A DNA stretch of 64,000 nt, taken from contig CAMCVW010000001.1 of NCBI GenBank assembly GCA_945881915.1, positions 1-64,000 of the forward strand. Reading direction: 5' to 3'. Below are positions 53,395 to 61,490 of this stretch, in pieces. The notes under the pieces were generated by a model that worked only from the letters and a program-made list of their open reading frames with translations, did not search any database and was not told the DNA's origin. How positions within the stretch are numbered: the stretch's first letter is position 1; each line of letters opens with the position of its first letter. The stretch comes from Thermoflexus hugenholtzii JAD2 (GTDB taxonomy: Bacteria > Chloroflexota > Chloroflexia > Chloroflexales > Roseiflexaceae). Both the position numbers and the translations under genes were made by a program.

Positions 53395-54435
53395 TTATTG
53401 ACGTTCGATGATGGACCGATAGAGTTTCAAAAACGCTGGTCCGAGCATATCATACCCAAATGATTGGACTACTTTGTGGCGTCCAAACGCACCATACTCT
53501 GCACGTAACTGAGCATCCTCACCCAATAGACGTATTGCATCAGCGTAGCCAACGACGTCGTTTGTGTCGACGAGAATCCCTGACTTCCGGTCATCAACGA
53601 CTTCTGGCAACGCAGATGCATTGGTGGTAACCACCGGGATACCGCAGGCCAACGCTTCGGCTGGTGCAATCCCGAACCCTTCCAAACGTGACGGGAAGAG
53701 CATGATATCGGCAGAGCGATATGCAGCCACAAGGCCATCACGATCTGGTGTACCAATGGGAATCATCCGCGGGTGCGGATTGGTATCAACCCCTTGCTGG
53801 AAGCTCGCTGTGTAGTAGAGGACATAGTCTTTTGGCAGCAGATCCATGATTTTGGGCAATAAATCAAATCCTTTGCGACGGGTACGATTGCCCACAAACA
53901 GGAGTTTGATACGCGCATCGGACGCAGGCAATGCGTTCATTTTGCCATCACTGTGTGGAGAGAAGACATCAGTGTCTATACCATCGTAAATGAGGTGTGT
54001 ATCGGTGCGACCGTACGTTTGTTCAGTCATCTGCTGCGTATAGCGTGAGACACAGACTACTGCGTCCGCTTTTTTGACAGACCACCCATCGTATTGCGAT
54101 TCTACAAGCCGATAAAAAAGACGTTGCGCCAGACTACTCACCGGCGTTATGCGCGGATCGGTTGTCAGATGATGCACAGTGGTGATAAGGGGGATACCTG
54201 GGCGCTTGAGGGCAAACGCCAGACGTGAACGCGCTTGGATGATTCCGTGCCCGTCAGACCAACCTTTTGGCATTATCGCTGGCAGCAACATCGGCAAAAA
54301 ATTATATCGCTCGTCCATGCGCAGTAACTTGGCATGGTTTTCGCCAGCTCGTTTGACCGCACGCAGAATGTTTTGGATACCGATGTCGACGCCACCCCGA
54401 CCAATTGGGGAGACGTAGAGTGGGCTGATGCTCAT
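53395..54435 (-). CDS. Glycosyltransferase family 4-like
   Basis: This 346-residue GT-B glycosyltransferase starts with a glycine-rich N-terminal loop (SPLYVSPIGRGGVD). The C-terminal half has FVGNRTRRKGFDLL and the donor-site PSRLEGFGIAPAEALACGIPVV, with the E-x7-E motif. ATG 54435 overlaps the methyltransferase stop by ATGA. The pair may decorate a cell-surface glycan or lipid, which is inference. Confidence 0.9.
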   Translation of the reverse strand: MSISPLYVSPIGRGGVDIGIQNILRAVKRAGENHAKLLRMDERYNFLPMLLPAIMPKGWSDGHGIIQARSRLAFALKRPGIPLITTVHHLTTDPRITPVSSLAQRLFYRLVESQYDGWSVKKADAVVCVSRYTQQMTEQTYGRTDTHLIYDGIDTDVFSPHSDGKMNALPASDARIKLLFVGNRTRRKGFDLLPKIMDLLPKDYVLYYTASFQQGVDTNPHPRMIPIGTPDRDGLVAAYRSADIMLFPSRLEGFGIAPAEALACGIPVVTTNASALPEVVDDRKSGILVDTNDVVGYADAIRLLGEDAQLRAEYGAFGRHKVVQSFGYDMLGPAFLKLYRSIIERQ

Positions 54436-55496
54436 ACGCGTGGTTTCTCGACGACGATGAAGTAGCTTCCAGATCGCAAAGACCCGAATAACCAGATATC
54501 GAGCTCCATGAACCACGTAACCAACATCAAGAAGTAATACAGACTGCCCTTGCGGTCCAAACTCCCGCGCAGGCGGCGACGTGCCCGAATCTCGCGGTCG
54601 GTGCCATCACTGATAGCAACGTTTTTATTGGCGGTTGATGATTTCTTCGTACGGCCAGCCCAGGCTTCACCGAGCTTCATGAGGACGTGCTCCACAAAAC
54701 TCGTGAATACGCTATTCCAAAAGACGACTTTGACGGGCCTTAGGCCAGCGCGATCAAACGCGGCCAGGACGTCTTCCCAGTTCTCGAGCGCTTTGATGTG
54801 ATCTGATTTTCGCAATTTTTCACGTTCGAAGTCATAGACACCTGCTTTGACAAACTGCTTCCCAATCCAGCGACTCAAGCTGACCAGTGGCTGAAGGGTG
54901 GACTTTTCGCGCGTGTTGGACATCGCCAAAAACTGCCCACCTGGCTTAAGCACACGTGCTTGTTCGGCAAGGTAGGCGTCGATGACATCAAGCGGGAAGT
55001 GTTCAAGGACATCGAGCGAAAATGCTTTATCGAAGACATTGTCATCAAACGGAAGATTGCGTGAATCCGCTTGGGTGAGATCAATTTGAGCCAAAGCCAC
55101 ATCCGCAAACATCGTGGCCGGATCATTGCCAACCATAGTTTTGACGAGATGCGCATTCCAGACTGCAAACTTGCCATTGCCGCAGGCATTATCGAGGCAT
55201 ACATCGTTCTTGTTGAGATTCAATAAGCGAACCGTTGTACGGTTGCGGACACCGGCGGCAAGCACCGCAGGCGCGAGGTCTCGATAATCGAGTTCTTCTG
55301 AGAGTTGTTCTTCTTCGGTGACATACTTTGACACATAGTCATAGTTGACACCTCTCGGCATGAGATCTATATAGCCTGCCTGCTTGGGGTAACTAACACT
55401 GCAAACACGACAGACCAGCGCCGCTGACTGATTATCGAGTTCGGTAGAACCACAGCTGGGACAGCGCAACAGCGCCAATAGTGCAGGTGAAATCAT
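54432..55496 (-). CDS. SAM-dependent methyltransferase with zinc-ribbon head
   Basis: This 354-residue protein has an N-terminal Trm112-like ribbon (CPSC...CRVC) and then a class I methyltransferase with motif I CLDNACGNGKF. The acidic residue after beta-2 lies in VGNDPATMFADVA, followed by DKAFSLDVLEHFPLD. The C-terminus has a hydrophobic segment (YYFLMLVTWFMEL), suggesting membrane contact. ATG 55496 is chosen because the ribbon starts there; earlier in-frame starts lie inside the divergent dipeptidase region. The substrate is unknown. Confidence 0.87.
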   Translation of the reverse strand: MISPALLALLRCPSCGSTELDNQSAALVCRVCSVSYPKQAGYIDLMPRGVNYDYVSKYVTEEEQLSEELDYRDLAPAVLAAGVRNRTTVRLLNLNKNDVCLDNACGNGKFAVWNAHLVKTMVGNDPATMFADVALAQIDLTQADSRNLPFDDNVFDKAFSLDVLEHFPLDVIDAYLAEQARVLKPGGQFLAMSNTREKSTLQPLVSLSRWIGKQFVKAGVYDFEREKLRKSDHIKALENWEDVLAAFDRAGLRPVKVVFWNSVFTSFVEHVLMKLGEAWAGRTKKSSTANKNVAISDGTDREIRARRRLRGSLDRKGSLYYFLMLVTWFMELDIWLFGSLRSGSYFIVVEKPRV

Positions 55497-55551
55497 GCGA
55501 AAACGCGCTCCGAATACAAAAAGTTCTGTGACGTATTCTACCACAGCGTAT

Positions 55552-55580
55552 TTGACAGCATCCTGACGCCGGCGTAGCAT
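55552..55580 (+). promoter_or_regulatory. Promoter of the dipeptidase gene
   Basis: TTGACA at 55552-55557 and TAGCAT at 55575-55580 are 17 bases apart. The minus strand carries TAGAAT at 55540-55535 for the divergent methyltransferase. Confidence 0.72.
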
Positions 55581-55605
55581 ACACATGACACAGAGAGGAG
55601 TCAAA

Positions 55606-56640
55606 ATGAATGCACCCATCCCTGTCTTTGACGGGCACAACGACACCCTGCTTCGGTTGATTGCAGACCCGAAGTCTGATGACAACTTTTTCGAGAGTCC
55701 GCATGGTCATATCGATATGGCACGTGCCCGCGCCGGCGGTTTGACCGGGGGCTTTTTTGCTGTCTATATTCCTGGGGATCCGACGGCTTCAGTCGTCACA
55801 GACCGAGACAGCCTGCCTCCCGCACTCGATCAGAACTACTCTTTGCAGATGGCTATGAAGATGTCAGCAAAATTGTTTGAAATTGAGCGTGAATCTCGAG
55901 GGGACTTCCGTGTGGCACGCACGGTAGCAGATATTCGGGCAGCCAGAGCAGCGGGTGCGATGAGCGGTATTTTACACTTCGAAGGTGCCGAGGCAATCGA
56001 TAAAAACTTCGAAGCGCTTGAAGTATTTTATCAAGCTGGACTGCGCTCACTCGGTCCTGTCTGGAGTCGGCCGACGATTTTTGCAGAGGGCGTCCCATTC
56101 CGCCACCATGCGAGCCCCGACACCGGACCTGGGTTGACTGAGGCAGGTGTGGAGTTAATCAAGGCGTGTAATCAAAAGAAAATCATGATTGATTTATCAC
56201 ACATGAACGAAAAAGGATTCTGGGATGTCGCACGGGTCAGCAGTCAACCGCTGGTTGCAACACATTCTAATGTATGGAATTTGAGCCAATCAACGCGCAA
56301 CTTAACGGATAAACAGCTCGATGCAATCAAAGATTCTGACGGGATGGTCGGATTGAATTTTGCAGTGGTATTCCTGCGTCAAGACGGCAAACACGATGCC
56401 GACACCCCGCTTTCGACAATGGTCGATCACATCGATTATCTCGTCAAACGAATCGGAATTGATCGTGTCGGCTTAGGCTCAGACTTCGATGGTGCAACGA
56501 TTCCCAGTGCAATTGGGACAGTTGCAGGATTACCGCACCTCGTTGAGGCATTACGTGCTCGTGGGTACGGAGAATCCGAGTTGACCAAACTCTGCTTCGA
56601 AAACTGGATGCGCGTGTTGACGGCAACGTGGGGTGCCTAA
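55606..56640 (+). CDS. M19-family membrane-dipeptidase-like peptidase
   Basis: This 344-residue zinc dipeptidase of the renal-dipeptidase family has the first metal pair in FDGHNDTLLRL. The metal-bridging Glu lies in LHFEGAEAI. Histidines occur in DLSHMN and VATHSN, and the Asp in LGSDFDG. AGAGGAGTC precedes ATG 55606. Family members cleave dipeptides, including D-amino acid-containing ones. It is monocistronic with its own promoter and terminator. Confidence 0.93.
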   Translation: MNAPIPVFDGHNDTLLRLIADPKSDDNFFESPHGHIDMARARAGGLTGGFFAVYIPGDPTASVVTDRDSLPPALDQNYSLQMAMKMSAKLFEIERESRGDFRVARTVADIRAARAAGAMSGILHFEGAEAIDKNFEALEVFYQAGLRSLGPVWSRPTIFAEGVPFRHHASPDTGPGLTEAGVELIKACNQKKIMIDLSHMNEKGFWDVARVSSQPLVATHSNVWNLSQSTRNLTDKQLDAIKDSDGMVGLNFAVVFLRQDGKHDADTPLSTMVDHIDYLVKRIGIDRVGLGSDFDGATIPSAIGTVAGLPHLVEALRARGYGESELTKLCFENWMRVLTATWGA

Positions 56641-56647
56641 AACGCCA

Positions 56648-56682
56648 AAAGCGCCGTGGGGAATTACTCCCCACGGCGCTTT
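56648..56682. terminator. Bidirectional terminator after the dipeptidase gene
   Basis: A 14-bp stem (AAAGCGCCGTGGGG with CCCCACGGCGCTTT) encloses a 7-nt loop, between convergent genes. Confidence 0.85.
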
Positions 56683-56692
56683 ATGTATCAAG

Positions 56693-58015
56693 TTAATCGC
56701 GTTTGGCAAAGGCACGAATTGCACGCAACCGCTCGCCATGGAGTGGATAAAACAACAACGCAATGACTGCACATATTGCACCAATAATTGGCAAGAAAAT
56801 CATAAATACGCGGAATCCTGCATCTACCGTATCAGGTTGCGCATCGATCAATGGATTATAACCGTACAAGGTGCTTATGATGCCAAAACCAGTGGCTGCA
56901 ATGGTTGAGCTCATCGCCACTGCAGCACCGTTTACCGCAAAGAACATGCCCTCGCGCCGTGTACCATTGCGCATCTCGTCTTCGTCGATCACATCGGACA
57001 TGATGACATCGCCGAGCATAATCATACCTGCCACAGGGAATCCAATAATCGCCGCTACAATCAAAGCGTGATTGAACTCTTGTACAAAATATAACGGTAT
57101 CACCGCCAAGCCTATCGACGCATAGGCAATCATAAGTGAGGTGCGTGGACCATACGGCTGTGCGATGTATTTACGCCACAACGGCAAGTACAGTCCGGCT
57201 GCAACAAACGCGGTCGCAAGTATCAACGTGGTTTGTGCTGGATTTGCATTCAGCGAATACTTCACATAGAAAAACATGCCAGATGTGAGGGTATTTGTCG
57301 CAACAAAACGCATCATCTGTGCCATCATCACGCTGACAAAACTTCGATTGACCACGGTATGTTTGATCGCATCTACAAAATTAATGTGGGTCGGCTGATA
57401 ATTTGGCTGTTCAAACATCCCTTGCAACCCAATAAAATAGGATACACAGGCAACAGCCGCAAACACAACACCCATGAGTGGGTAGCCAAGAATAGACGCC
57501 AAAATCGGTGGAAGTGCTGCTCCAATAAACAAGCCAGCCGTCTGAATCCAATTCATCCGGACCGCAACATCGAGACGCGATTGATAGGTAGGGAACATCT
57601 CGGGCAAAAGGGCCAGATGGCCGGCCATACTCACGGCAGTCCCAAGCCCCTCAAAGACGATAATCGAAACCAAAAACCATATTGCCAGTTCTGTTGCTTG
57701 GGTTTTGCCATCGAACGGCGCCAACCAAATCAACGCAAAAGCTACGGCATATGGGATTGCACCGAAGCGGATGTATGGCAGTCGACGGCCCCACTTTGTA
57801 TTCGTACGATCGGAGATGTGCCCAATAATCGGATTGTTGATGGCATTCCAGATTGCATAAATGCTCATGATAAGCGCAGCCACAGCTGGTGATAGTTGCT
57901 TGACATCGGTGTAGTAGAACAACACGACCGCCCCAAATGCCTGATATGGAATAGAACCACCGAGATTTGCTATTGCATAGAGCCAACTCTCACGCCGGGT
58001 TGGTATTCGTAGCAC
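56693..58015 (-). CDS. GPH-family sugar:cation symporter (MelB-like)
   Basis: This 440-residue MFS protein of the glycoside-pentoside-hexuronide family has 12 helices. The cytoplasmic loop signature is ISDRTNTKWGRRLPYIRFGA after helices 1-2, plus GDVIMSDVIDEDEMRNGTRREGMFFA in the second half. It probably takes up a glycoside with Na+ or H+. The zinc-binding protein gene lies upstream on the same strand with a 16-base gap. The sugar is not identifiable from sequence. Confidence 0.92.
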   Translation of the reverse strand: MLRIPTRRESWLYAIANLGGSIPYQAFGAVVLFYYTDVKQLSPAVAALIMSIYAIWNAINNPIIGHISDRTNTKWGRRLPYIRFGAIPYAVAFALIWLAPFDGKTQATELAIWFLVSIIVFEGLGTAVSMAGHLALLPEMFPTYQSRLDVAVRMNWIQTAGLFIGAALPPILASILGYPLMGVVFAAVACVSYFIGLQGMFEQPNYQPTHINFVDAIKHTVVNRSFVSVMMAQMMRFVATNTLTSGMFFYVKYSLNANPAQTTLILATAFVAAGLYLPLWRKYIAQPYGPRTSLMIAYASIGLAVIPLYFVQEFNHALIVAAIIGFPVAGMIMLGDVIMSDVIDEDEMRNGTRREGMFFAVNGAAVAMSSTIAATGFGIISTLYGYNPLIDAQPDTVDAGFRVFMIFLPIIGAICAVIALLFYPLHGERLRAIRAFAKRD

Positions 58016-58031
58016 AATATGTTCCTCTCTG

Positions 58032-58688
58032 TTAGTCGTGGACCGTGAAACTCGACCCAGAAATCACAAACCACGCACGGCGCCACGCATCTGCTTCGTG
58101 CGCGTCTGGCTCATGCCGAAAACGATCGTCGCGCTTGCGTATATATTCAGCAACATCAGCACGAACACGTTCCCATGCCGTCCGTTGCGCAGCGATAAAA
58201 CCAACAGGCAGGACGGATTGCGACGCTAGGAGTCGCAGATGCGGTGCACAAATGCCATGTGATTGGGCCAGTGCCATCTGAAACTGCGCATCATCACACC
58301 AGGCCTGCACGCCAGCACAGACAGCCAGATTGTACCGTGACATCTCTGTGCAGACGGGACACTTTTTTGGACGATTGAAGCGTGGTTTGGGCCAACGTGG
58401 TGCACGTTCTAGCGCATCCAAATCGCGCAGTAGGTTCGTCATGACATCAAGTGCAGTCACTGCTGCAGCAAGCGCATCGCGTGCGTCACAGAGCATCGCG
58501 CCATGATGCACACACAACCCACGTGCGCTACGGATATCTGCACGGCGCAGTTCATCTCCCGCGCCTTCGGCACAGAATACCTGGACTGTGCGTATTTCTG
58601 CACCTCGCACGAGTCCACAGATTGGACATTCTGGGTTACCACACAGCGCACAGAAGTCCGCTAGAATACGGGTGTCGCGGCTTGTCAT
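58032..58688 (-). CDS. Cys/His-rich protein with internal duplication (possibly DUF6062)
   Basis: This 218-residue cytoplasmic protein has two parallel zinc-site sets. Cysteines 13, 16, 21 and 24 (CALCGNPECPIC) pair with a GLCVHH unit at 57-62. Cysteines 110 and 113 (CPVC) pair with a GICAPH unit at 145-150. The repeat unit CPxC...G-x-C-x-x-H suggests an internal duplication. I recall such layouts from DUF6062 but cannot confirm it. ATG 58688 is preferred over earlier starts that extend into the divergent nth. It lies upstream of the GPH transporter gene, so it might be co-transcribed. Confidence 0.7.
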   Translation of the reverse strand: MTSRDTRILADFCALCGNPECPICGLVRGAEIRTVQVFCAEGAGDELRRADIRSARGLCVHHGAMLCDARDALAAAVTALDVMTNLLRDLDALERAPRWPKPRFNRPKKCPVCTEMSRYNLAVCAGVQAWCDDAQFQMALAQSHGICAPHLRLLASQSVLPVGFIAAQRTAWERVRADVAEYIRKRDDRFRHEPDAHEADAWRRAWFVISGSSFTVHD

Positions 58689-58734
58689 AGGTACCTGACC
58701 ATAACTGAATGCGTTTATTGTACAGGAATTGCGA

Positions 58735-59385
58735 ATGGCAACCATACCGTACGAACCAATTGCACACAGTTTGAATAGCTTCTATGGGAGCAGGACCTGG
58801 CGTCCAGGTCGAAAGGGTCTCGAAGAGCTCGTGTTGACCATTCTTTCGCAGAGTACGACCGATAAAAACAGCGGACGAGCATATCTGACACTGCGCCAAA
58901 CATTCCCAATATGGCAAGAGCTCGCCGGCGCAAGCGTTGCAGAGGTCGAGCAGTGTATCCGCGTGGCTGGACTCGCCCACGACAAAGCTACACGGATCGT
59001 CACCGTTCTCAATCATCATGACGTTGTAAACAATGATTTTTCGATAGACTTTTTGGCAGGATTGTCACTCGATGATGCATGTGCGTGGTTGACGGCTTTC
59101 GACGGAGTCGGTCCCAAAACTGCTGGCTGCGTGCTTCTGTTTGCATATGGAATGCCTATTTTACCAGTGGACACGCACATTCAACGCGTTGCGCAACGAC
59201 TTGGCTTGGTGACAGGCAAAAGCCCTGAACGAGCACACATAATCTTGAATCGGGTAATCCCCGCAACCGAGAAGTACGCCGCACACATGCATTTGATACA
59301 ACTCGGCAGGCAAATCTGTCATGCAAGAAAGCCAAACTGTGCCGAGTGCCCTTTGCAGGACCTCTGTCCCAGTAAGAATGGGTAG
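58735..59385 (+). CDS. nth: Endonuclease III-like DNA glycosylase
   Basis: This 216-residue HhH-GPD glycosylase has the catalytic Lys in FDGVGPKTAGCVLLFA and Asp in LPVDTHIQRV. The C-terminal 4Fe-4S motif C-x6-C-x2-C-x5-C (CHARKPNCAECPLQDLC) is complete. ATG 58735 has AGGA 7 bases upstream. It excises oxidised pyrimidines. A small membrane protein gene follows after 6 bases. Confidence 0.93.
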   Translation: MATIPYEPIAHSLNSFYGSRTWRPGRKGLEELVLTILSQSTTDKNSGRAYLTLRQTFPIWQELAGASVAEVEQCIRVAGLAHDKATRIVTVLNHHDVVNNDFSIDFLAGLSLDDACAWLTAFDGVGPKTAGCVLLFAYGMPILPVDTHIQRVAQRLGLVTGKSPERAHIILNRVIPATEKYAAHMHLIQLGRQICHARKPNCAECPLQDLCPSKNG

Positions 59386-59391
59386 GTTTTT

Positions 59392-59748
59392 ATGTTTTTG
59401 CTGCATAGCAAGCTTCTGGGAACGTCGACTATCGTCACGATTGCCCTGCTCTTCGTCTCAATCTATTATTGGATTCGTTCATTGCCGGTCGGAAGTATGG
59501 CGCAGATACTCCACAGAATAGTGGGGCTACTTTTCGTGAGTGCTGCAGTTCTCGGTGGAGGTGGTTCAGAAGCACGCGATGTTGCGCCCCTCCACATCGT
59601 CTATGCGAGCTTATGGCTGTTGGTGTGGCTATTTTTATGGAAAGGGGTCAGCAGTTTCATTCCAGCCAAGGATCGGCCACGCTTCTGGGTAGTCACATCG
59701 ATTATTTTGATTGTCCTTCTGCATAGAATCGACGTGACGGGACAGTGA
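59392..59748 (+). CDS. Small membrane protein, unknown function
   Basis: This 118-residue protein has about four hydrophobic segments. It has a GGGGSEARD loop after the second and a C-terminal helix ending HRIDVTGQ. It starts 6 bases after nth and is probably co-transcribed. No family motif is recognised. Confidence 0.7.
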   Translation: MFLLHSKLLGTSTIVTIALLFVSIYYWIRSLPVGSMAQILHRIVGLLFVSAAVLGGGGSEARDVAPLHIVYASLWLLVWLFLWKGVSSFIPAKDRPRFWVVTSIILIVLLHRIDVTGQ

Positions 59749-59755
59749 GACTTGG

Positions 59756-59785
59756 TTGACATGCGCGGAAGTGTCATGGTACTGT
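59756..59785 (+). promoter_or_regulatory. Promoter of rsgA
   Basis: TTGACA at 59756-59761 and TACTGT at 59780-59785 are 18 bases apart, with TG just upstream of the -10 (extended -10). Transcription would begin near 59792, ahead of the leader frame at 59818. Confidence 0.6.
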
Positions 59786-59817
59786 ACAGAACATAACAAT
59801 GAATGAAGGAGCGCGCG

Positions 59818-59868
59818 ATGTATTTAAGCAATTCGTCACAAATTGTCGCCTCCTGCCCGCATTCCTAA
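59818..59868 (+). CDS. Candidate leader peptide of rsgA
   Basis: A 16-codon frame, MYLSNSSQIVASCPHS, has a strong GAAGGAG site 7 bases upstream. Its stop lies 18 bases before a hairpin-terminator pair. Five of sixteen residues are Ser. Translation is well supported by the ribosome-binding site, but the role is inferred. Confidence 0.5.
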   Translation: MYLSNSSQIVASCPHS

Positions 59869-59886
59869 GCGACGCTTTTGAATGCC

Positions 59887-59945
59887 ACCGCAGGTTTTTT
59901 CCTGCGGTCGTACGGTACCGCTCGCTTTCGCAGAGTGGTTTTTTT
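59887..59945 (+). promoter_or_regulatory. Leader terminator and alternative hairpins upstream of rsgA
   Basis: Hairpin one: ACCGCAGG (59887-59894) with CCTGCGGT (59901-59908), 8 bp. Terminator: ACCGCTC (59917-59923) with GAGTGGT (59933-59939), then a run of T to 59945. A 5-bp alternative pairs GCGGT of strand two with ACCGC of strand three, which would block the terminator. The rsgA ATG is 33 bases downstream. Confidence 0.68.
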
Positions 59946-59978
59946 GTTTTCTACACACCAGAGGGAATACATCAACGC

Positions 59979-60875
59979 ATGATTGGACGCATTTTACGTG
60001 CCATGAGCGGATTCTATTGGGTCGAAACCGCCGATGGCGTACTCGAGTGCCGCCTCCGCGGACGACTCAAGCGCATCGAACAACAGAGTGAAATTGCCGT
60101 CATCGGGGACCTCGTCGAGGTAGTTGTGGTTAGTCCTGGTCAAGGTGCCATCGAAGCAGTGCAGGAACGTACGACACGGTTATCGCGTGTGGCAGTGGGC
60201 TCACGTGGTCACAAAGAAGATTTGATTGTGGCAAATGTAGATCTTGTCATTGTTGTGGTGGCACTCGCCAATCCCGAATTCCACCCGCGTATGCTCGATC
60301 GCTACCTGCTTATCTGTGCGCACAATAACCTCGAAGCACGAATTGTCGCGAGCAAAGCAGATCTCGTGAGTGCCGATTACGCAGCCCATGCAATGGCACC
60401 GTATGCTCAAATTGGCTACGAAACGCAGACGATGAGCATACACAGTGGCGAAGGGCTGGATGTGATCAAGGCTTGGCTGCCCGGTCGCATCAGTGTGGTG
60501 ACAGGTAAATCCGGTGTAGGGAAGTCATCGCTCCTCAACGCCATTAATCCTGCATTGGCGTTATCAGTTGGCGCTGTTTCGACGACCTTGAACAAAGGTC
60601 GGCATACCACGACGATGGCACAGTTGATTCCCCTGGGGAACGGCGGATATGTAGCTGATACTCCAGGTATCCGCGAGATAGCGTTATGGAACATCCCACA
60701 TGACCAACTCGAGTACGGATTCCGGGAATTTGAACCATACCTCGGTGAATGCCGCTTCAGTGATTGCGTGCACAAAAACGAACCCGACTGTGCGATTCGC
60801 ACAGCTGTAGCAACGGGAAGCATCTCGCAGGTACGCTACGAGAGCTATATCCGCCTCCTCGCAGGAGAAGAATGA
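59979..60875 (+). CDS. rsgA: Ribosome small-subunit GTPase A
   Basis: This 298-residue circularly permuted GTPase checks 30S assembly. It has an OB-fold N-terminus (MIGRILRAMSGFYWVETADGV). The GTPase motifs are in permuted order: G4-like SKAD, then G1 GKSGVGKSS, then G3 DTPG. The C-terminal zinc motif is CRFSDCVHKNEPDC. ATG 59979 matches the family start; a longer frame to 59799 would run through the leader peptide and terminator. It is possibly controlled by the leader. GNAT genes follow after 1 and 17 bases. Confidence 0.94.
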   Translation: MIGRILRAMSGFYWVETADGVLECRLRGRLKRIEQQSEIAVIGDLVEVVVVSPGQGAIEAVQERTTRLSRVAVGSRGHKEDLIVANVDLVIVVVALANPEFHPRMLDRYLLICAHNNLEARIVASKADLVSADYAAHAMAPYAQIGYETQTMSIHSGEGLDVIKAWLPGRISVVTGKSGVGKSSLLNAINPALALSVGAVSTTLNKGRHTTTMAQLIPLGNGGYVADTPGIREIALWNIPHDQLEYGFREFEPYLGECRFSDCVHKNEPDCAIRTAVATGSISQVRYESYIRLLAGEE

Positions 60876-60876
60876 A

Positions 60877-61473
60877 ATGAACGACGTTTTCTCACCACGT
60901 CCTGTGGTAATTGACGGTGAACGCATCTACTTGAGCAACTTCGTACAGAGTGATGTGCCCACATTGACCAGCTGGTTCCAACAGCTCGAAGTGACCGCAT
61001 ATATTGGGATGCAAGGAGCATCTTTTCTTGTAGAACAAGAACAACAATGGTTTGAATCTTATGTCAAATCGAACGACAAAGAACAACATTTTGCAGTCAT
61101 CGACAAGCATACTCACCGATTGATTGGGAATGTGAGTTTGATGGACATCCGTCAGGTGCATCAACGCGCCGAATTAGGCATCGTGATTGGCGAGCGAGAG
61201 TACTGGAGCAAAGGATACGGCCGTGAAGCGATTCGATTGCTTTGCCAGTATGGCTTTGCTTTTCGAAATCTCCATACCATCTATCTCTGGTATGTAAGCT
61301 ACAACGAACGTGCGCGCAAAAGTTATGAGGCGGCAGGATTCCGCGAGACTGGACGTATTCCGGCAGCTCGCCTGTTCAATGGAAATCGCTACGACGATGT
61401 CGTAATGACAATCCAGGCAGATGCTTACCCCGAATCAGGTCTCCGTGGAAAATTCGGGCAACTGCCGCTGTAG
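60877..61473 (+). CDS. GNAT acetyltransferase (RimJ/RimL-like)
   Basis: This 198-residue single-domain GNAT of the ribosomal-protein-acetylating type has VIGEREYWSKGYGREAIRLLCQYGFAFRNLH for the acetyl-CoA loop and helix. The C-terminal YEAAGFRETGR is typical. It starts one base after the rsgA stop. It may acetylate ribosomal-protein N-termini or another small substrate. Confidence 0.88.
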   Translation: MNDVFSPRPVVIDGERIYLSNFVQSDVPTLTSWFQQLEVTAYIGMQGASFLVEQEQQWFESYVKSNDKEQHFAVIDKHTHRLIGNVSLMDIRQVHQRAELGIVIGEREYWSKGYGREAIRLLCQYGFAFRNLHTIYLWYVSYNERARKSYEAAGFRETGRIPAARLFNGNRYDDVVMTIQADAYPESGLRGKFGQLPL

Positions 61474-61490
61474 GAAGGGGACCACACGAT

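Noticed and set aside
59799-59978. A 60-residue N-terminal extension of RsgA
   Set aside because: It would run through the leader peptide and terminator. The conserved RsgA start matches ATG 59979.
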